From NCBI GenBank assembly GCA_050252075.1, contig JBFWLP010000010.1, positions 1 through 49,806 on the forward strand: DNA of 49,806 bases. The letters run 5' to 3'. Shown here in pieces: positions 32,260-42,280 of this stretch (its first letter is position 1; every line of letters starts with the position of its first letter). A program made the position numbers and the translations under genes. This DNA comes from JAAYGT01 sp050252075. Lineage in GTDB: Bacteria > Pseudomonadota > Gammaproteobacteria > Burkholderiales > Burkholderiaceae_B. Under the pieces are notes generated by a model that worked only from the letters and a program-made list of their open reading frames with translations, searched no databases and had not been told where the DNA came from.

Positions 32260-34848
32260 ATGAGATTCGACAAGCTGACGACCAAGTTCCAGCAGGCCAT
32301 TGCCGATGCGCAAAGCCTGGCCCTGAAGAACGACAATCCCTATATCGAGAACGCGCACGTGCTGGCCGCCTTGCTGTCCGACGCCGACAGCGGCGCGGCC
32401 AGTTTGCTGGCGCGGGCCGGTGTGGCCGTGAACCGCGTGACGGCCGCCCTGAATACGCTGCTGGAAGGCTACCCGCAGGTTCAGGGGGCCGACGGCAACA
32501 TACAGGCCAGCCGCGAGTTGCAGGCGGCCTTGGCGCGCACCGACAAAGAAGCTTCCAAACGGGGCGACACCTATATTGCCGGCGAACTGTTTCTGTTGGC
32601 GCTGGCCGACGACAAGGGCGACGTCGGGCGCATTCTGCGCGAGGCCGGGATGCAGCGTAAAGCGCTTGAACAAGCGATCGAGGCCGTGCGCGGCGGCGCT
32701 TCCGTGTCCGACGCCCAGGGCGAGGCAAACCGCGAGGCACTGGCCAAGTACACTACCGATCTTACCCAGCGGGCCCGCGAAGGCAAGCTGGATCCTGTGA
32801 TCGGGCGCGACGACGAAATTCGCCGCGCGATCCAGATTCTGCAGCGGCGCACCAAGAATAACCCCGTGCTGATCGGCGAGCCCGGCGTGGGTAAAACCGC
32901 CATTGTCGAAGGCCTGGCCCAGCGCATCGTGAACAACGAGGTTCCCGAAACGCTCAAGGGCAAGCGCGTGCTGTCGCTGGACATGGCCGCCTTGCTGGCC
33001 GGCGCCAAATTTCGCGGCGAGTTCGAGGAGCGCCTGAAATCGGTGCTCAAGGAACTGTCGCAAGATGCCGGCCAGTCCATCGTATTCATCGACGAGCTGC
33101 ACACCATGGTGGGGGCGGGCAAGGCCGAAGGCGCCATGGACGCGGGCAACATGCTCAAGCCGGCCCTGTCGCGCGGCGAACTGCATTGCATCGGGGCCAC
33201 GACCCTCGATGAATACCGCAAGTACATCGAAAAAGATGCCGCGCTGGAGCGCCGTTTCCAGAAAGTGCTGGTGAACGAGCCCGATGTGGAGTCCACGATT
33301 GCCATTCTGCGCGGCTTGCAGGAACGTTACGAGCTGCACCACGGGGTGGCCATTACCGATCCGGCCATCGTGGCGGCGGCCGAGCTGTCGCATCGCTACA
33401 TTACCGACCGCTTTCTGCCCGACAAGGCTATCGACCTGATCGACGAGGCGGCGGCGCGCATCCGCATGGAAATCGATTCCAAGCCTGAAGTCATGGATCG
33501 CCTTGACCGGCGCATCATCCAGCTCAAGATCGAGCGCGAGGCGGTCAAGAAGGAAACCGACGAGGGATCGCAGCGCCGGCTCAAAGCCATTGAAGACGAG
33601 CTGGAGCGTTTGCAGCGCGAGTACAACGATTTCGAGGAAATCTGGAAATCGGAAAAAGCGGCGGTGCAGGGCTCGCAGGCCATCAAAGAGGAAATCGAGC
33701 GCGTGCGTGCGGAAATGGCCGAGCTGCAGCGCAAAGGCCAGTTCGACAAGCTTGCCGAGTTGCAGTATGGCAAGCTGCCCGAGCTGGAAGGTCGCTTGCA
33801 GGCGGCCGAGGCCGCGCCCAAGTCGGCTGACGACAAGCCGCGCCTGCTGCGCACCGAGGTGGGCGCCGAAGAAATCGCCGAAGTGGTGTCGCGCGCCACC
33901 GGTATTCCGGTGGCCAAGATGATGCAGGGCGAGCGTGAAAAACTGTTGCACATGGAAGAGTTCCTGCACAAGCGTGTGGTGGGCCAGGACGAAGCCGTGC
34001 GGCTGGTGTCCGACGCCATTCGCCGTTCGCGGGCAGGCTTGTCCGATCCGGCGCGCCCGTATGGATCCTTCCTGTTTCTGGGCCCGACCGGCGTGGGTAA
34101 AACCGAACTCACCAAGGCGCTGGCCAACTTCCTGTTCGATTCCGAAGACCACATGGTGCGCATCGACATGAGCGAGTTCATGGAGAAGCATTCGGTGGCC
34201 CGCCTGATCGGGGCGCCTCCGGGCTACGTGGGCTACGAAGAAGGCGGGTACCTGACCGAAGCGGTGCGCCGCAAGCCGTACAGCGTTATCTTGCTCGACG
34301 AAGTGGAAAAGGCCCATCCCGATGTATTCAACGTGCTGCTGCAGGTGCTTGACGATGGCCGCCTGACCGATGGCCAGGGCCGCACGGTGGATTTTCGCAA
34401 TACCGTCATTATCATGACGTCGAATCTGGGCTCGCAGCACATTCAGAGCATGGCGGGGCAACCCTACGATGTGGTGAAGGAAGTGATCTGGGCGGAACTG
34501 AAAAACTCCTTCCGCCCCGAGTTCCTGAACCGTATCGACGAGGTGGTGGTATTCCACAGCCTGGAAGCCAAACACATCGAGTCGATTGCCCGCATTCAGC
34601 TGCAGCGTCTGGGCGAGCGGTTGGCCCAGCGTGACATGCGTCTGGAGGTGTCTGATGCGGCCCTGGTGCAACTGGCCAGAACCGGTTTCGATCCCGTGTT
34701 CGGGGCGCGTCCGCTCAAGCGGGCCATACAGCAGCACATTGAAAACCCCATTGCGCGCCTGATTCTGGAAGGCCGCTTCGGGCCCAACGATGTGGTGCCC
34801 GTGGATTGGGATGACGAAAACTTCGTCTTTTCCCGCACATTGCAGTAA
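32260..34848 (+). CDS. clpB: ATP-dependent chaperone ClpB
   Basis: An 862-residue Hsp100 disaggregase that works with DnaK. In order: N-terminal Clp domain (about 1-145), first AAA+ domain with Walker A GEPGVGKT near 207 and Walker B IVFIDELHT, the long coiled-coil middle domain (about 410-525, rich in E/R/K), and second AAA+ domain with GPTGVGKT near 608 and VILLDEVEKAHPD. The length is typical. An internal start giving the short ClpB isoform near residue 149 may exist but was not assessed. It is divergent from the LysR gene and convergent with queH. Confidence 0.98.
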   Translation: MRFDKLTTKFQQAIADAQSLALKNDNPYIENAHVLAALLSDADSGAASLLARAGVAVNRVTAALNTLLEGYPQVQGADGNIQASRELQAALARTDKEASKRGDTYIAGELFLLALADDKGDVGRILREAGMQRKALEQAIEAVRGGASVSDAQGEANREALAKYTTDLTQRAREGKLDPVIGRDDEIRRAIQILQRRTKNNPVLIGEPGVGKTAIVEGLAQRIVNNEVPETLKGKRVLSLDMAALLAGAKFRGEFEERLKSVLKELSQDAGQSIVFIDELHTMVGAGKAEGAMDAGNMLKPALSRGELHCIGATTLDEYRKYIEKDAALERRFQKVLVNEPDVESTIAILRGLQERYELHHGVAITDPAIVAAAELSHRYITDRFLPDKAIDLIDEAAARIRMEIDSKPEVMDRLDRRIIQLKIEREAVKKETDEGSQRRLKAIEDELERLQREYNDFEEIWKSEKAAVQGSQAIKEEIERVRAEMAELQRKGQFDKLAELQYGKLPELEGRLQAAEAAPKSADDKPRLLRTEVGAEEIAEVVSRATGIPVAKMMQGEREKLLHMEEFLHKRVVGQDEAVRLVSDAIRRSRAGLSDPARPYGSFLFLGPTGVGKTELTKALANFLFDSEDHMVRIDMSEFMEKHSVARLIGAPPGYVGYEEGGYLTEAVRRKPYSVILLDEVEKAHPDVFNVLLQVLDDGRLTDGQGRTVDFRNTVIIMTSNLGSQHIQSMAGQPYDVVKEVIWAELKNSFRPEFLNRIDEVVVFHSLEAKHIESIARIQLQRLGERLAQRDMRLEVSDAALVQLARTGFDPVFGARPLKRAIQQHIENPIARLILEGRFGPNDVVPVDWDDENFVFSRTLQ

Positions 34849-34850
34849 GT

Positions 34851-34877
34851 ATCAGGGCGCCTTCACGGCGCCCTGAT
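34851..34877. terminator. Hairpin between convergent clpB and queH
   Basis: A perfect 11-bp stem (ATCAGGGCGCC with GGCGCCCTGAT) and TTCAC loop lie two bases after the clpB stop and just before the queH stop. There is no T-tract on either strand, so termination or 3'-end protection may depend on Rho or RNases. Confidence 0.55.
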
Positions 34878-34881
34878 GGTC

Positions 34882-35592
34882 CTAGCTTTCGGTGCCGGAT
34901 GGCACGTCGGAGGACACGCCGGGGGGCGGGTTGAAGTTCAGTTCGTCTTTACCGTAGAACTTTACGCCGATGCGTATGCGGTCGCGCCCTTGCGACCGGC
35001 GGTGCCGGTTGGTGTCGCGCAGCGAATATACGCAGCCGCAGTATTCTTGCTGGTAGAAGTTCTCTCGTTTCGAAATTTCGATCATGCGGGCCGAGCCGCC
35101 GCCTTTGCGCCAGTTGTATGTCCAGTACACCAGGCCGGGGTAGCGGGCCGCCGCACGCTCGCCGCACCCATTGATCTGGTTCATGTCCTTCCAGCGCGAG
35201 ATACCCAGGGAACTGGTAATGGTGTCGTAGCCGTTCTCGTGGGCATACAGCGCCGTGCGTTCAAAGCGCATGTCGAAACAGACCGTGCAGCGTTCACCGC
35301 GTTCCGGTTCGTTTTCAAGCCCCCGTACGCGCTCGAACCAGTTGTCGCGATCGTAATCGGCGTCGATGAAGGGTATGCCGTGCTGCTCGGCATAGCGTAT
35401 GTTTTCGTGCTTGCGGATCTCGTATTCTTTGTCGGGGTGGATGTTCGGGTTGTAAAAATAAATGGCGTAGTCAATACCCGATGCCGTCATGGCCTCCATG
35501 ACTTCGCCGGAGCACGGCGCGCAGCACGAATGCAACAACACTTTCTTCCGGTTGTCGGGCAGGTCAAGCTTGGGGCGTTCGAGTTCAGTCAT
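34882..35592 (-). CDS. queH: Epoxyqueuosine reductase QueH
   Basis: A 236-residue QueH (DUF208) that reduces epoxyqueuosine to queuosine in tRNA, a non-homologous replacement for the cobalamin enzyme QueG. The cysteine motifs for the two metal sites are present: LLHSCCAPCSGEVMEAM near residue 20, CTVCFDMRFERTA near 103, and QEYCGCVYSL near 185, with FYNPNIHPDKEY between. It converges on clpB. A separate queG is not in this window. Confidence 0.93.
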   Translation of the reverse strand: MTELERPKLDLPDNRKKVLLHSCCAPCSGEVMEAMTASGIDYAIYFYNPNIHPDKEYEIRKHENIRYAEQHGIPFIDADYDRDNWFERVRGLENEPERGERCTVCFDMRFERTALYAHENGYDTITSSLGISRWKDMNQINGCGERAAARYPGLVYWTYNWRKGGGSARMIEISKRENFYQQEYCGCVYSLRDTNRHRRSQGRDRIRIGVKFYGKDELNFNPPPGVSSDVPSGTES

Positions 35593-35637
35593 GGCGGATC
35601 ACCCGTAAATGGTCAGTGAAGCAGTAAACCTTCTATT

Positions 35638-38457
35638 TTAGTCGCCAATCACGTGTTCCCAAAGTGCCTGTACGGCTTGCCGTTCTGCCTGGTACTGGTC
35701 GGGCGGCACACGCGCCTTTTCGGCGCCTTGCAGGCGCAGCCCGTGCTGGCGTTTGCGATAGGTGCGGTAAGCGTCGGCCACCTGCGTGGCCAGTGCCTGG
35801 GGAATCAGGCCGGCTTTTGCCGCCAGCCCCAGCAGGGCGATATTGCCCAGGTTTCCCAGCAGTACCGGATGCCGGTGCGCATGGCAAAGCACCAGATACT
35901 GGGTAATGAATTCAATGTCCACCATGCCGCCGCGGTCGTGTTTCAGATCGAAGTCGGGACTGCGGTTGGGGTGGCCGGCGCTGATCTTGTCGCGCATGCT
36001 GCGCACTTTTTCGCGGAAAGTGTCGGGGTCGCGCGGCAGCAGCAGCACATGCCGGCGTATGGCGTCGAAGCGTTCGCCGATAGCCGGATCCCCCACCACA
36101 AAGCGCGCCCGGGTAATGGCCTGGTGTTCCCATTCCCAGGCGTGCTCGGTCTGGTAGTTTTCGAAGGCGTCGACCGAAACGGCCAGCAGCCCGGCATCGC
36201 CGTCGGGCCGCAGCCGCAGGTCGATATCGTACAGTCGGCCCGACGAGGTCATGGTGGACAGCCATGACACCATGCGCCTGCCCAGCTTCACGTAGCGCTC
36301 GCTGGCGTCGTCGTCGGCTTCGTCGAACAGAAAGACCAGGTCAAGGTCGGACGCATACCCCAGTTCCTTGCCGCCCAGGCGGCCGTAGGCAATGATGCCG
36401 AAGCGCGGCGGGGGCGGGTTGTCGCGCTGGGCGGCGGGCACCACCAGCGGCCACACGCGCCGCAGCGTTTCGCCCAGAAGGATGTCGGCCAGCGCCGACA
36501 GGCGGTCGGCCAGCTCTTCCACGGTGATCACGCCTTCAAGATCCTGGGCCAGCAACTGGAAAGTTACCTGGTGCTGCATGTCGCGCATCAGGTTCATTTG
36601 CTGCTCGACATCGGGGCGGCCGTCAGGTAGCGTGCAGGCATCAAGGTCGCGGCGCAGCTGGTCGGCCATCTGGCCGAAATCGGGGCTTTCCATGAGCGAT
36701 CGCCATTCGATCAGGCTGTCCAGCAGCAGGGGAAACTTGCTCAGGTACTGCGATGCCCAGGGGCTGGCGCCCACGATACGGGTAACGCGGGCCAGTGTTT
36801 CGGGGTATTCGGCCAGCAGGGCCAGGTAGGCGCTGCGCTGGGCAATGTTTTCTATCAGCTCCAGCAGGCGGACGGCGGTCGTTGGCGGGTTGTCGCTGTG
36901 TCCGGCGGCGCGCAGCATGGCAGGCAGCAGGGTTTGCACCCGTTTGCGGCTGGTGTGGGGCAGGCTGCGTATGCGGTGGCTGTCCAGGAAAGCATCTACC
37001 CGCTCGCCAATGCGGTCGGCGCCGTCGGGAAAGGTGGCCTGGATCAGTTCCAGCAAGTCGGACGACGGCGTGTCGACCCCGGTGCGCGAGGCATTCGTGG
37101 TTGCCGGTGCGTCGTCGGCTTCTCCCATGCCGGCCAGGCGAAAGGCATTGCGAAACACCCCGGAAACCCGTTGCCGGTGGTGCGCCAGTTCGCGCTGGAA
37201 GTCGTCGGCCGACTGGCCCATGGCGCTTGCCAGCCCGGCCATGCCTTCCGGGGTGTTGGGCAGCAAATGTGTTTGTTCGTCTTCCCGGTACTGCAGGCGA
37301 TGCTCGACCCGCCGCAGGAATACATAGGCGTTCGCCAGGTCGCGGGCGACGCCGGCGTCGATCAGGCCGGCTTCCTGCTGGCAGCGCAGCGCGTCGAGCA
37401 GTGTGCGCACCTGCAGCGACGGCATGCGCCCGGCACGTATAAGCTGGCTGAGCTGAACCACGAACTCAATTTCACGAATACCGCCGTCGCCCAGCTTGAT
37501 GTTGTGTGTCGTGTCGACACCGTTGCGGGCCAGGGCCCGGCGTTGCCAGTCGGTACGAATGCGTTCGCGCAAATTGCGCAAGGCCGCCAGCGCGTCGAAG
37601 TCGAAATATTTGCGGTATACAAACGGGGTGCGCAGCGATTCCAGATGTTCCAGCTGGCCGGCCGGCCGGCTGCCGGCAAACGCGCTGCAGGGCAGGGCGC
37701 GCGCTTTCAGCCAGGCATAGCGCTCCCATTCCCGGCCCTGGGTGACCAGGTAGTTTTCCAGGGCGTCCAGGCTCCAGGCCAGCGGGCCCGCATCGCCGTC
37801 GGGCCGCAGGCGCAAGTCGGTGCGAAACACGTACCCGTCGGCATCGGGCTCGGCCAGAATCGGCATCATGCGCTGGGTGACCCGGCCATAGAACTCGTGA
37901 TGGCTGAGCTTGCGCGGGCCGGTTGTTTCCCCTTCCTCGCCGTAGACCATGATCAGATCGATGTCGGACGATACATTCAGCTCCTGCCCTCCCAGCTTGC
38001 CCATGCCCAGGATCAGCATCTCCTGGGGCTGCCCGGTGGAAGGATCCACGGGAATGCCGTGGGTCTGGGCCAGCTGATGGCATACGCTGCGATAGGCGTG
38101 GCAAACGGCCAGATCGGCCAGTGCTGACGTGGCGCCCACCACCTCGGCCAGGTCGGCCTGCCCGCCGATGTCACGTACCATGAGGGTGTAGAACACACGT
38201 TCGCGCAGTTTTCGCAGGTGCCGGCGCAGCGGGGCAATTTCATAGGCCGGCAGCAGGGTGTCGGCCGGCCCGGGCACCGCCGGTGCAAAGGCCTGGTCGC
38301 GGGTCAGTTCGTCGAACCATTCGCCAAGGCGTGCCGGGGTGACGGGCTCAAGGGCCGCCTGGGCCAGCCAGTTGCCGAAGGCCGGATTGGCAGTGAGTTT
38401 GCGGCGCAACGCGCCCGACCACTGGGTGGCCGGTTCAAGCAGGGCGAGGTCGGGCAT
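35638..38457 (-). CDS. glnE: Bifunctional glutamine synthetase adenylyltransferase/deadenylase
   Basis: A 939-residue two-headed nucleotidyltransferase that switches glutamine synthetase off and on in response to PII and glutamine. The two active sites show matching motifs: GMGKLGGQELNVSSDIDLI in the N-terminal deadenylase half (near residue 150) and YGRLGGKELGYASDLDLVF in the C-terminal adenylylating half (near 695). The length is typical. It is divergent from yhdP across 72 bases with no clear promoter seen. Confidence 0.97.
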   Translation of the reverse strand: MPDLALLEPATQWSGALRRKLTANPAFGNWLAQAALEPVTPARLGEWFDELTRDQAFAPAVPGPADTLLPAYEIAPLRRHLRKLRERVFYTLMVRDIGGQADLAEVVGATSALADLAVCHAYRSVCHQLAQTHGIPVDPSTGQPQEMLILGMGKLGGQELNVSSDIDLIMVYGEEGETTGPRKLSHHEFYGRVTQRMMPILAEPDADGYVFRTDLRLRPDGDAGPLAWSLDALENYLVTQGREWERYAWLKARALPCSAFAGSRPAGQLEHLESLRTPFVYRKYFDFDALAALRNLRERIRTDWQRRALARNGVDTTHNIKLGDGGIREIEFVVQLSQLIRAGRMPSLQVRTLLDALRCQQEAGLIDAGVARDLANAYVFLRRVEHRLQYREDEQTHLLPNTPEGMAGLASAMGQSADDFQRELAHHRQRVSGVFRNAFRLAGMGEADDAPATTNASRTGVDTPSSDLLELIQATFPDGADRIGERVDAFLDSHRIRSLPHTSRKRVQTLLPAMLRAAGHSDNPPTTAVRLLELIENIAQRSAYLALLAEYPETLARVTRIVGASPWASQYLSKFPLLLDSLIEWRSLMESPDFGQMADQLRRDLDACTLPDGRPDVEQQMNLMRDMQHQVTFQLLAQDLEGVITVEELADRLSALADILLGETLRRVWPLVVPAAQRDNPPPPRFGIIAYGRLGGKELGYASDLDLVFLFDEADDDASERYVKLGRRMVSWLSTMTSSGRLYDIDLRLRPDGDAGLLAVSVDAFENYQTEHAWEWEHQAITRARFVVGDPAIGERFDAIRRHVLLLPRDPDTFREKVRSMRDKISAGHPNRSPDFDLKHDRGGMVDIEFITQYLVLCHAHRHPVLLGNLGNIALLGLAAKAGLIPQALATQVADAYRTYRKRQHGLRLQGAEKARVPPDQYQAERQAVQALWEHVIGD

Positions 38458-38529
38458 GATAATGAAAATAATCCAACACGAAAGGCGTGAAAAGGGTTAC
38501 AAGACTCCTCAAAGATACTGCAAAATTCC

Positions 38530-41500
38530 TTGCTTCGGTTAGCTGCATCCGTGATTCGTCTTACCTTTTCCCTTCTTTCCTTATCAGCGCGTCTGGCATT
38601 GGCGCTTTTTTTTATCGTGGGGCTGGCGTTTCTGGGTGTGCGCTATGTGCTGTTGCCGAACATCGACTCCTGGCGCCCCCAGTTGCAGGCGGTGGTGTCC
38701 AGGGCACTGGATACCCAGGTTCAGATCGGCCGGCTGCAAGCCGACTGGTCGGGGCTGAACCCGTCGTTTGAACTGGACAACGTGCAGTTAAGCCAGCCCG
38801 ACGGGCGTACGGTGCTTACCGTACCCAGGCTGCGGGCGGTGCTCAGCTGGCGCAGTCTGCTTGCCCTGGAACCGCAGTTTGTGCGCCTGGCGGTGGAGTC
38901 CATCGAGCTCGATATCCAGCGCGATGCGCAAGGGCGCATCTGGGTGCTGGGGCAGCCGCTCGAACTGCGTTCAACCGAACCGATCGAAGCCGGCGAACAG
39001 CAGCACTTCATTCACTGGCTGCTGATTCAGCGCAATGTGGTGGTAAGCAACGCCACCGTGCGCTGGACGGATCAAACCCGGGGCGATCAGCCGCTGGAGC
39101 TGTCCGGCGTCAGCCTGAATGTATCGGGGGCGCCGGGCCGTCATACCGTGCAGCTTCAGGCCACGCCGCCGGCCGCGCTGGCGACGGCGCTCGATATCCG
39201 GGGCGAACTGCTGGGAACATCGCTGAACGAGCAGGGAAAATTCACCCTGAAGGGCAGCCACGCTCGCTTCTACGCCAAGGTGGACAACCTGAAGCCCACC
39301 GGCTGGAAACCATGGGTCGACATGCCCCAGAACCTGGTCTCGGGCGAGGTATCGGCGCAATTCTGGCTTGATGTTCAGGAAACCCGCCCCGTGCGGGCCG
39401 CGTCCGACGTGCAGGTGCAAGGCGGGTTGTGGACCTTCGATACCCTGGCGCGCGTGGGGGTGGACCGGGCGCGTATCTTCCTGGACGGCGACTGGCAGAG
39501 TGTCTTGCGGTTCGCAGGCAAAGAAGCCGATCCGCTGGAGCCCGACGCCACCACCAGCGGCCGGGCGCCCGAGCTGAAGTATGTGGTCGACTTGCAGGGT
39601 GCGCATGCGCGCTTGCCCGATGCTTTCACACAAGAGGTGGTGCTCGATACCGTGCGCAGCAGCGGGCGGCTCAATCGCGCGCGGGGGGCCTATTTCGGGG
39701 TGGAATTCGACGAGCTGGCACTGGTGAACGCCGACATACAGGCGCAACTGAAAGGCTCCTGGCGCCAGGGCGGCGACGGGGAGGAAGGGGTGGCCGACAT
39801 CACCGGCACCCTGGCGTACCTGGACATCGACGCCATCGACGATTACCTGCCTCTAACGGTCGATCACGACGCCCGCGAGTGGATGGCCAAAGGGCTGAAA
39901 TCGGGGGCGGTGCGCAACGGCAGCCTGGAGTTGCAGGGCGATCTTTTCCATTTTCCGTTTCAGTCCCGGCCCGACCAGGGCCGGTTTCTGGTGCAAGGCG
40001 ATTACGACGGGCTGACGATTGATTACGTGCCCGCCGAAAAGAATGCATTGGGCTGGCCCCCCATACAGAATCTTCACGGCCGGGTTCGCATGGAGCGGGC
40101 CGACCTGCAGCTGACGGCGCCATCGGCCTTGCTGGCCGTGGGGCCGGACAAAACCCTGCAGGTGCAGAATATTCAGGCCCGGATCCCCAACGTGGAACAG
40201 GATTCGGTGTTGTCGATCACCGGGGAAACGCGTGGGCAGGCAGCTTCCTATCTGGCATTGATGACGCTTTCGCCGTTGGGGGAATTGCTGGATCATGTGT
40301 TTGACCAGGCTACAGGTACCGGCGAATGGCAGGTGCCTATTCAGCTGACCATTCCCCTGCTGGATACCGATGCAACCCAGGTACGGGGCGGCATCCGGTT
40401 CGAAGACGCCGGCGTGCAGCTCATGCCCGAGCTGCCCCTGATCACCGGGCTGGCCGGGACACTGCATTTTTCGGAAACCAGCGTGCGGGCCGAGGCCTTG
40501 CGCGGATCTGCACTGGGGGGCGCGCTGACGGTCAACGGGGAAATCGGCGGTGCAGGGAAAGGGTTCACGATTCGGGGCCGGCTGACCAGCCAGGCACTGC
40601 ACGACTACGCCGGTGTACGCGGCATGCAGCGCCTGCAGGGGGCGGCCGATTACGTGCTCTGGCTGGATCAGGACAAGCGCAACGACCTGCTGGTTCGCCT
40701 GGAGTCGGACCTGAAAGGCATGGCCCTGACGCTGCCGGAGCCGCTGGGCAAGAGCGCCGACGGCACAATGAAACTGGCTGCGCGCTGGGAGCGCCTGGGC
40801 CGTCGAAGCATGGGCTTGCGCGTACAGGTCGACGACACGCTGTCGGTGGTGCTGGCGCGCCCCGACGCCGGCACCGGCAAGGGGCCGTACTTTTCCTCGG
40901 GAGCCGTCGGGGTGAACAAGCAGCCCAAACTGCCCGACACCGGCCTGATGCTCGACATCCAGACCCCGCGGTTCGATGCCGACGCCTGGAATACCGTCGT
41001 CGACGAGTTTTCCACCTCGTCGGGCAAGGCGGGCGAGCCGGTGCCGTTGCTGTTGCCGCCCGTGACGTACGTGCGTGTCCAGGCCGACGAGGCGCTGGCC
41101 TACGGAACGACGCTTGACCACTTCACGTTCACTGCCAATCGTTCTGACACGCAGCAATGGCGCGTTGATGTCAGTTCGTCGCCGGTTGCGGGCACCTTGT
41201 TCTGGCGTGAGGCCAACGGCAAGGTGGCAGGACGCGTAGATGCCAAGTTTGACCGGCTCACCATTGGCCGCGCCCCCGATGCCCCCGATGCTTCCAATAC
41301 GTCTGCAGCGCAGAAAGCGGCTGACGATCCGTCGCCCGCCATGGAAAGCGATGCCCGGCTGGATATCCCCGGGATCAACCTTTATGTGAAGAACCTTACC
41401 CTGTACGGGCAGCCTGTGGGCGAGCTGACCCTCATGGGGCTGAACCAGGCGCGCGGCAGGAGCTGGCGGCTCGATGAGTTGATTGTTTCCAGCCCGGCGG

Positions 41501-42219
41501 CGGTGCTGCGGGGGACCGGGGTGTGGCAGCTTGACGGGCCGGGGCGCGGGCTGACACTGGATGCCACCGCCGATATCAAGGACATGGGGGCCTATCTGAA
41601 CCAGCTGGGGCACACCGGCATTATGGAAGGCGGGCAGGGCCGTTTGTCGGCAAACATTGAATGGCGCAATTTGCCCTGGAGCTTCAGCCGCGCCGATCTG
41701 AACGGCGAATTGCAGTTCGACCTGTCCAAAGGGCGATTCAGTTCGGTCAATTCGCGTACCGCGCGGCTGCTCGAAGTGCTCTCGCTGCAGTCGGTGCGCC
41801 GTCTGGCCTCGCTGGACTTCAGGCCCGGGAAATTGCTGGAGAACGGCTTCCCCTACGACACCCTGGGGGGCACGGTACAGCTGCAGCAAGGGGTGCTGCG
41901 CACCCGCGATTACCGCGTATCCGGCCCGGCCGCCACCATCGTGCTCGAGGGTGATGTGAGCCTGGTGAATGAAACGCTGAATCTGGACGCCGTTGTGGTG
42001 CCCAATCTGGATGTCAGTGGCGCGGCGGTGGCCGCCGGCATTGCCGTCAACCCCATTGTGGGTATCGGTGCTTTCCTGGGGCAGCTGCTGCTGCAGCGTC
42101 CGCTGGCCAAGGCCATGACGGTGCAATACCATGTCAGCGGCGGCTGGGACGATCCGCAGGTGAAGGAAGTGCCGGTGTCGGCCGACGGTCGCGACGACAC
42201 CCAGAAAAAACGCCCCTGA
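38530..42219 (+). CDS. yhdP: YhdP family AsmA-like envelope protein
   Basis: A 1229-residue protein with one N-terminal membrane helix (about residues 17-40) and a very long periplasmic region of repetitive beta-structure. It belongs to the YhdP/TIGR02099 group within the AsmA-like proteins, proposed bridges for phospholipid transport from inner to outer membrane. The C-terminal part has the AsmA-like segment with FDLSKGRFSSVNSRTARLLE and LQQGVLRTRDYRVSGPAA. The start is uncertain: TTG 38530 and GTG 38551 are in frame, neither with a good ribosome site. The 3' end overlaps the gdhA terminator. Adjacency to glnE recurs in related genomes as I remember them. Confidence 0.9.
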   Translation: MLRLAASVIRLTFSLLSLSARLALALFFIVGLAFLGVRYVLLPNIDSWRPQLQAVVSRALDTQVQIGRLQADWSGLNPSFELDNVQLSQPDGRTVLTVPRLRAVLSWRSLLALEPQFVRLAVESIELDIQRDAQGRIWVLGQPLELRSTEPIEAGEQQHFIHWLLIQRNVVVSNATVRWTDQTRGDQPLELSGVSLNVSGAPGRHTVQLQATPPAALATALDIRGELLGTSLNEQGKFTLKGSHARFYAKVDNLKPTGWKPWVDMPQNLVSGEVSAQFWLDVQETRPVRAASDVQVQGGLWTFDTLARVGVDRARIFLDGDWQSVLRFAGKEADPLEPDATTSGRAPELKYVVDLQGAHARLPDAFTQEVVLDTVRSSGRLNRARGAYFGVEFDELALVNADIQAQLKGSWRQGGDGEEGVADITGTLAYLDIDAIDDYLPLTVDHDAREWMAKGLKSGAVRNGSLELQGDLFHFPFQSRPDQGRFLVQGDYDGLTIDYVPAEKNALGWPPIQNLHGRVRMERADLQLTAPSALLAVGPDKTLQVQNIQARIPNVEQDSVLSITGETRGQAASYLALMTLSPLGELLDHVFDQATGTGEWQVPIQLTIPLLDTDATQVRGGIRFEDAGVQLMPELPLITGLAGTLHFSETSVRAEALRGSALGGALTVNGEIGGAGKGFTIRGRLTSQALHDYAGVRGMQRLQGAADYVLWLDQDKRNDLLVRLESDLKGMALTLPEPLGKSADGTMKLAARWERLGRRSMGLRVQVDDTLSVVLARPDAGTGKGPYFSSGAVGVNKQPKLPDTGLMLDIQTPRFDADAWNTVVDEFSTSSGKAGEPVPLLLPPVTYVRVQADEALAYGTTLDHFTFTANRSDTQQWRVDVSSSPVAGTLFWREANGKVAGRVDAKFDRLTIGRAPDAPDASNTSAAQKAADDPSPAMESDARLDIPGINLYVKNLTLYGQPVGELTLMGLNQARGRSWRLDELIVSSPAAVLRGTGVWQLDGPGRGLTLDATADIKDMGAYLNQLGHTGIMEGGQGRLSANIEWRNLPWSFSRADLNGELQFDLSKGRFSSVNSRTARLLEVLSLQSVRRLASLDFRPGKLLENGFPYDTLGGTVQLQQGVLRTRDYRVSGPAATIVLEGDVSLVNETLNLDAVVVPNLDVSGAAVAAGIAVNPIVGIGAFLGQLLLQRPLAKAMTVQYHVSGGWDDPQVKEVPVSADGRDDTQKKRP

Positions 42220-42241
42220 TCCGACAAGCGGAGCAGGGGCG
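42205..42241 (-). terminator. Rho-independent terminator of gdhA
   Basis: Read on the minus strand, CGCCCCTG and CAGGGGCG form an 8-bp stem (with an inner CCG/CGG pairing) followed by six Ts (plus-strand As 42205-42210). It lies within the last codons of yhdP, so the two convergent genes share this DNA. Confidence 0.82.
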
Positions 42242-42280
42242 CGGCAGCACCGAAGCGCAGAGCCCGGGCGGGCGGTTTTA

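Noticed and set aside
32245..34737. An 830-codon open frame on the minus strand opposite clpB
   Set aside because: clpB on the plus strand is unmistakable over its full length. The antisense translation is rich in His, Gln and Leu without any domain, as expected from GC-rich codon bias.
39853..42132. A 759-codon minus-strand frame opposite yhdP, and similar long antisense frames opposite aceA, queF and paaN
   Set aside because: They mirror the third-position GC pattern of the real genes, lack ribosome sites and show no recognisable motif.
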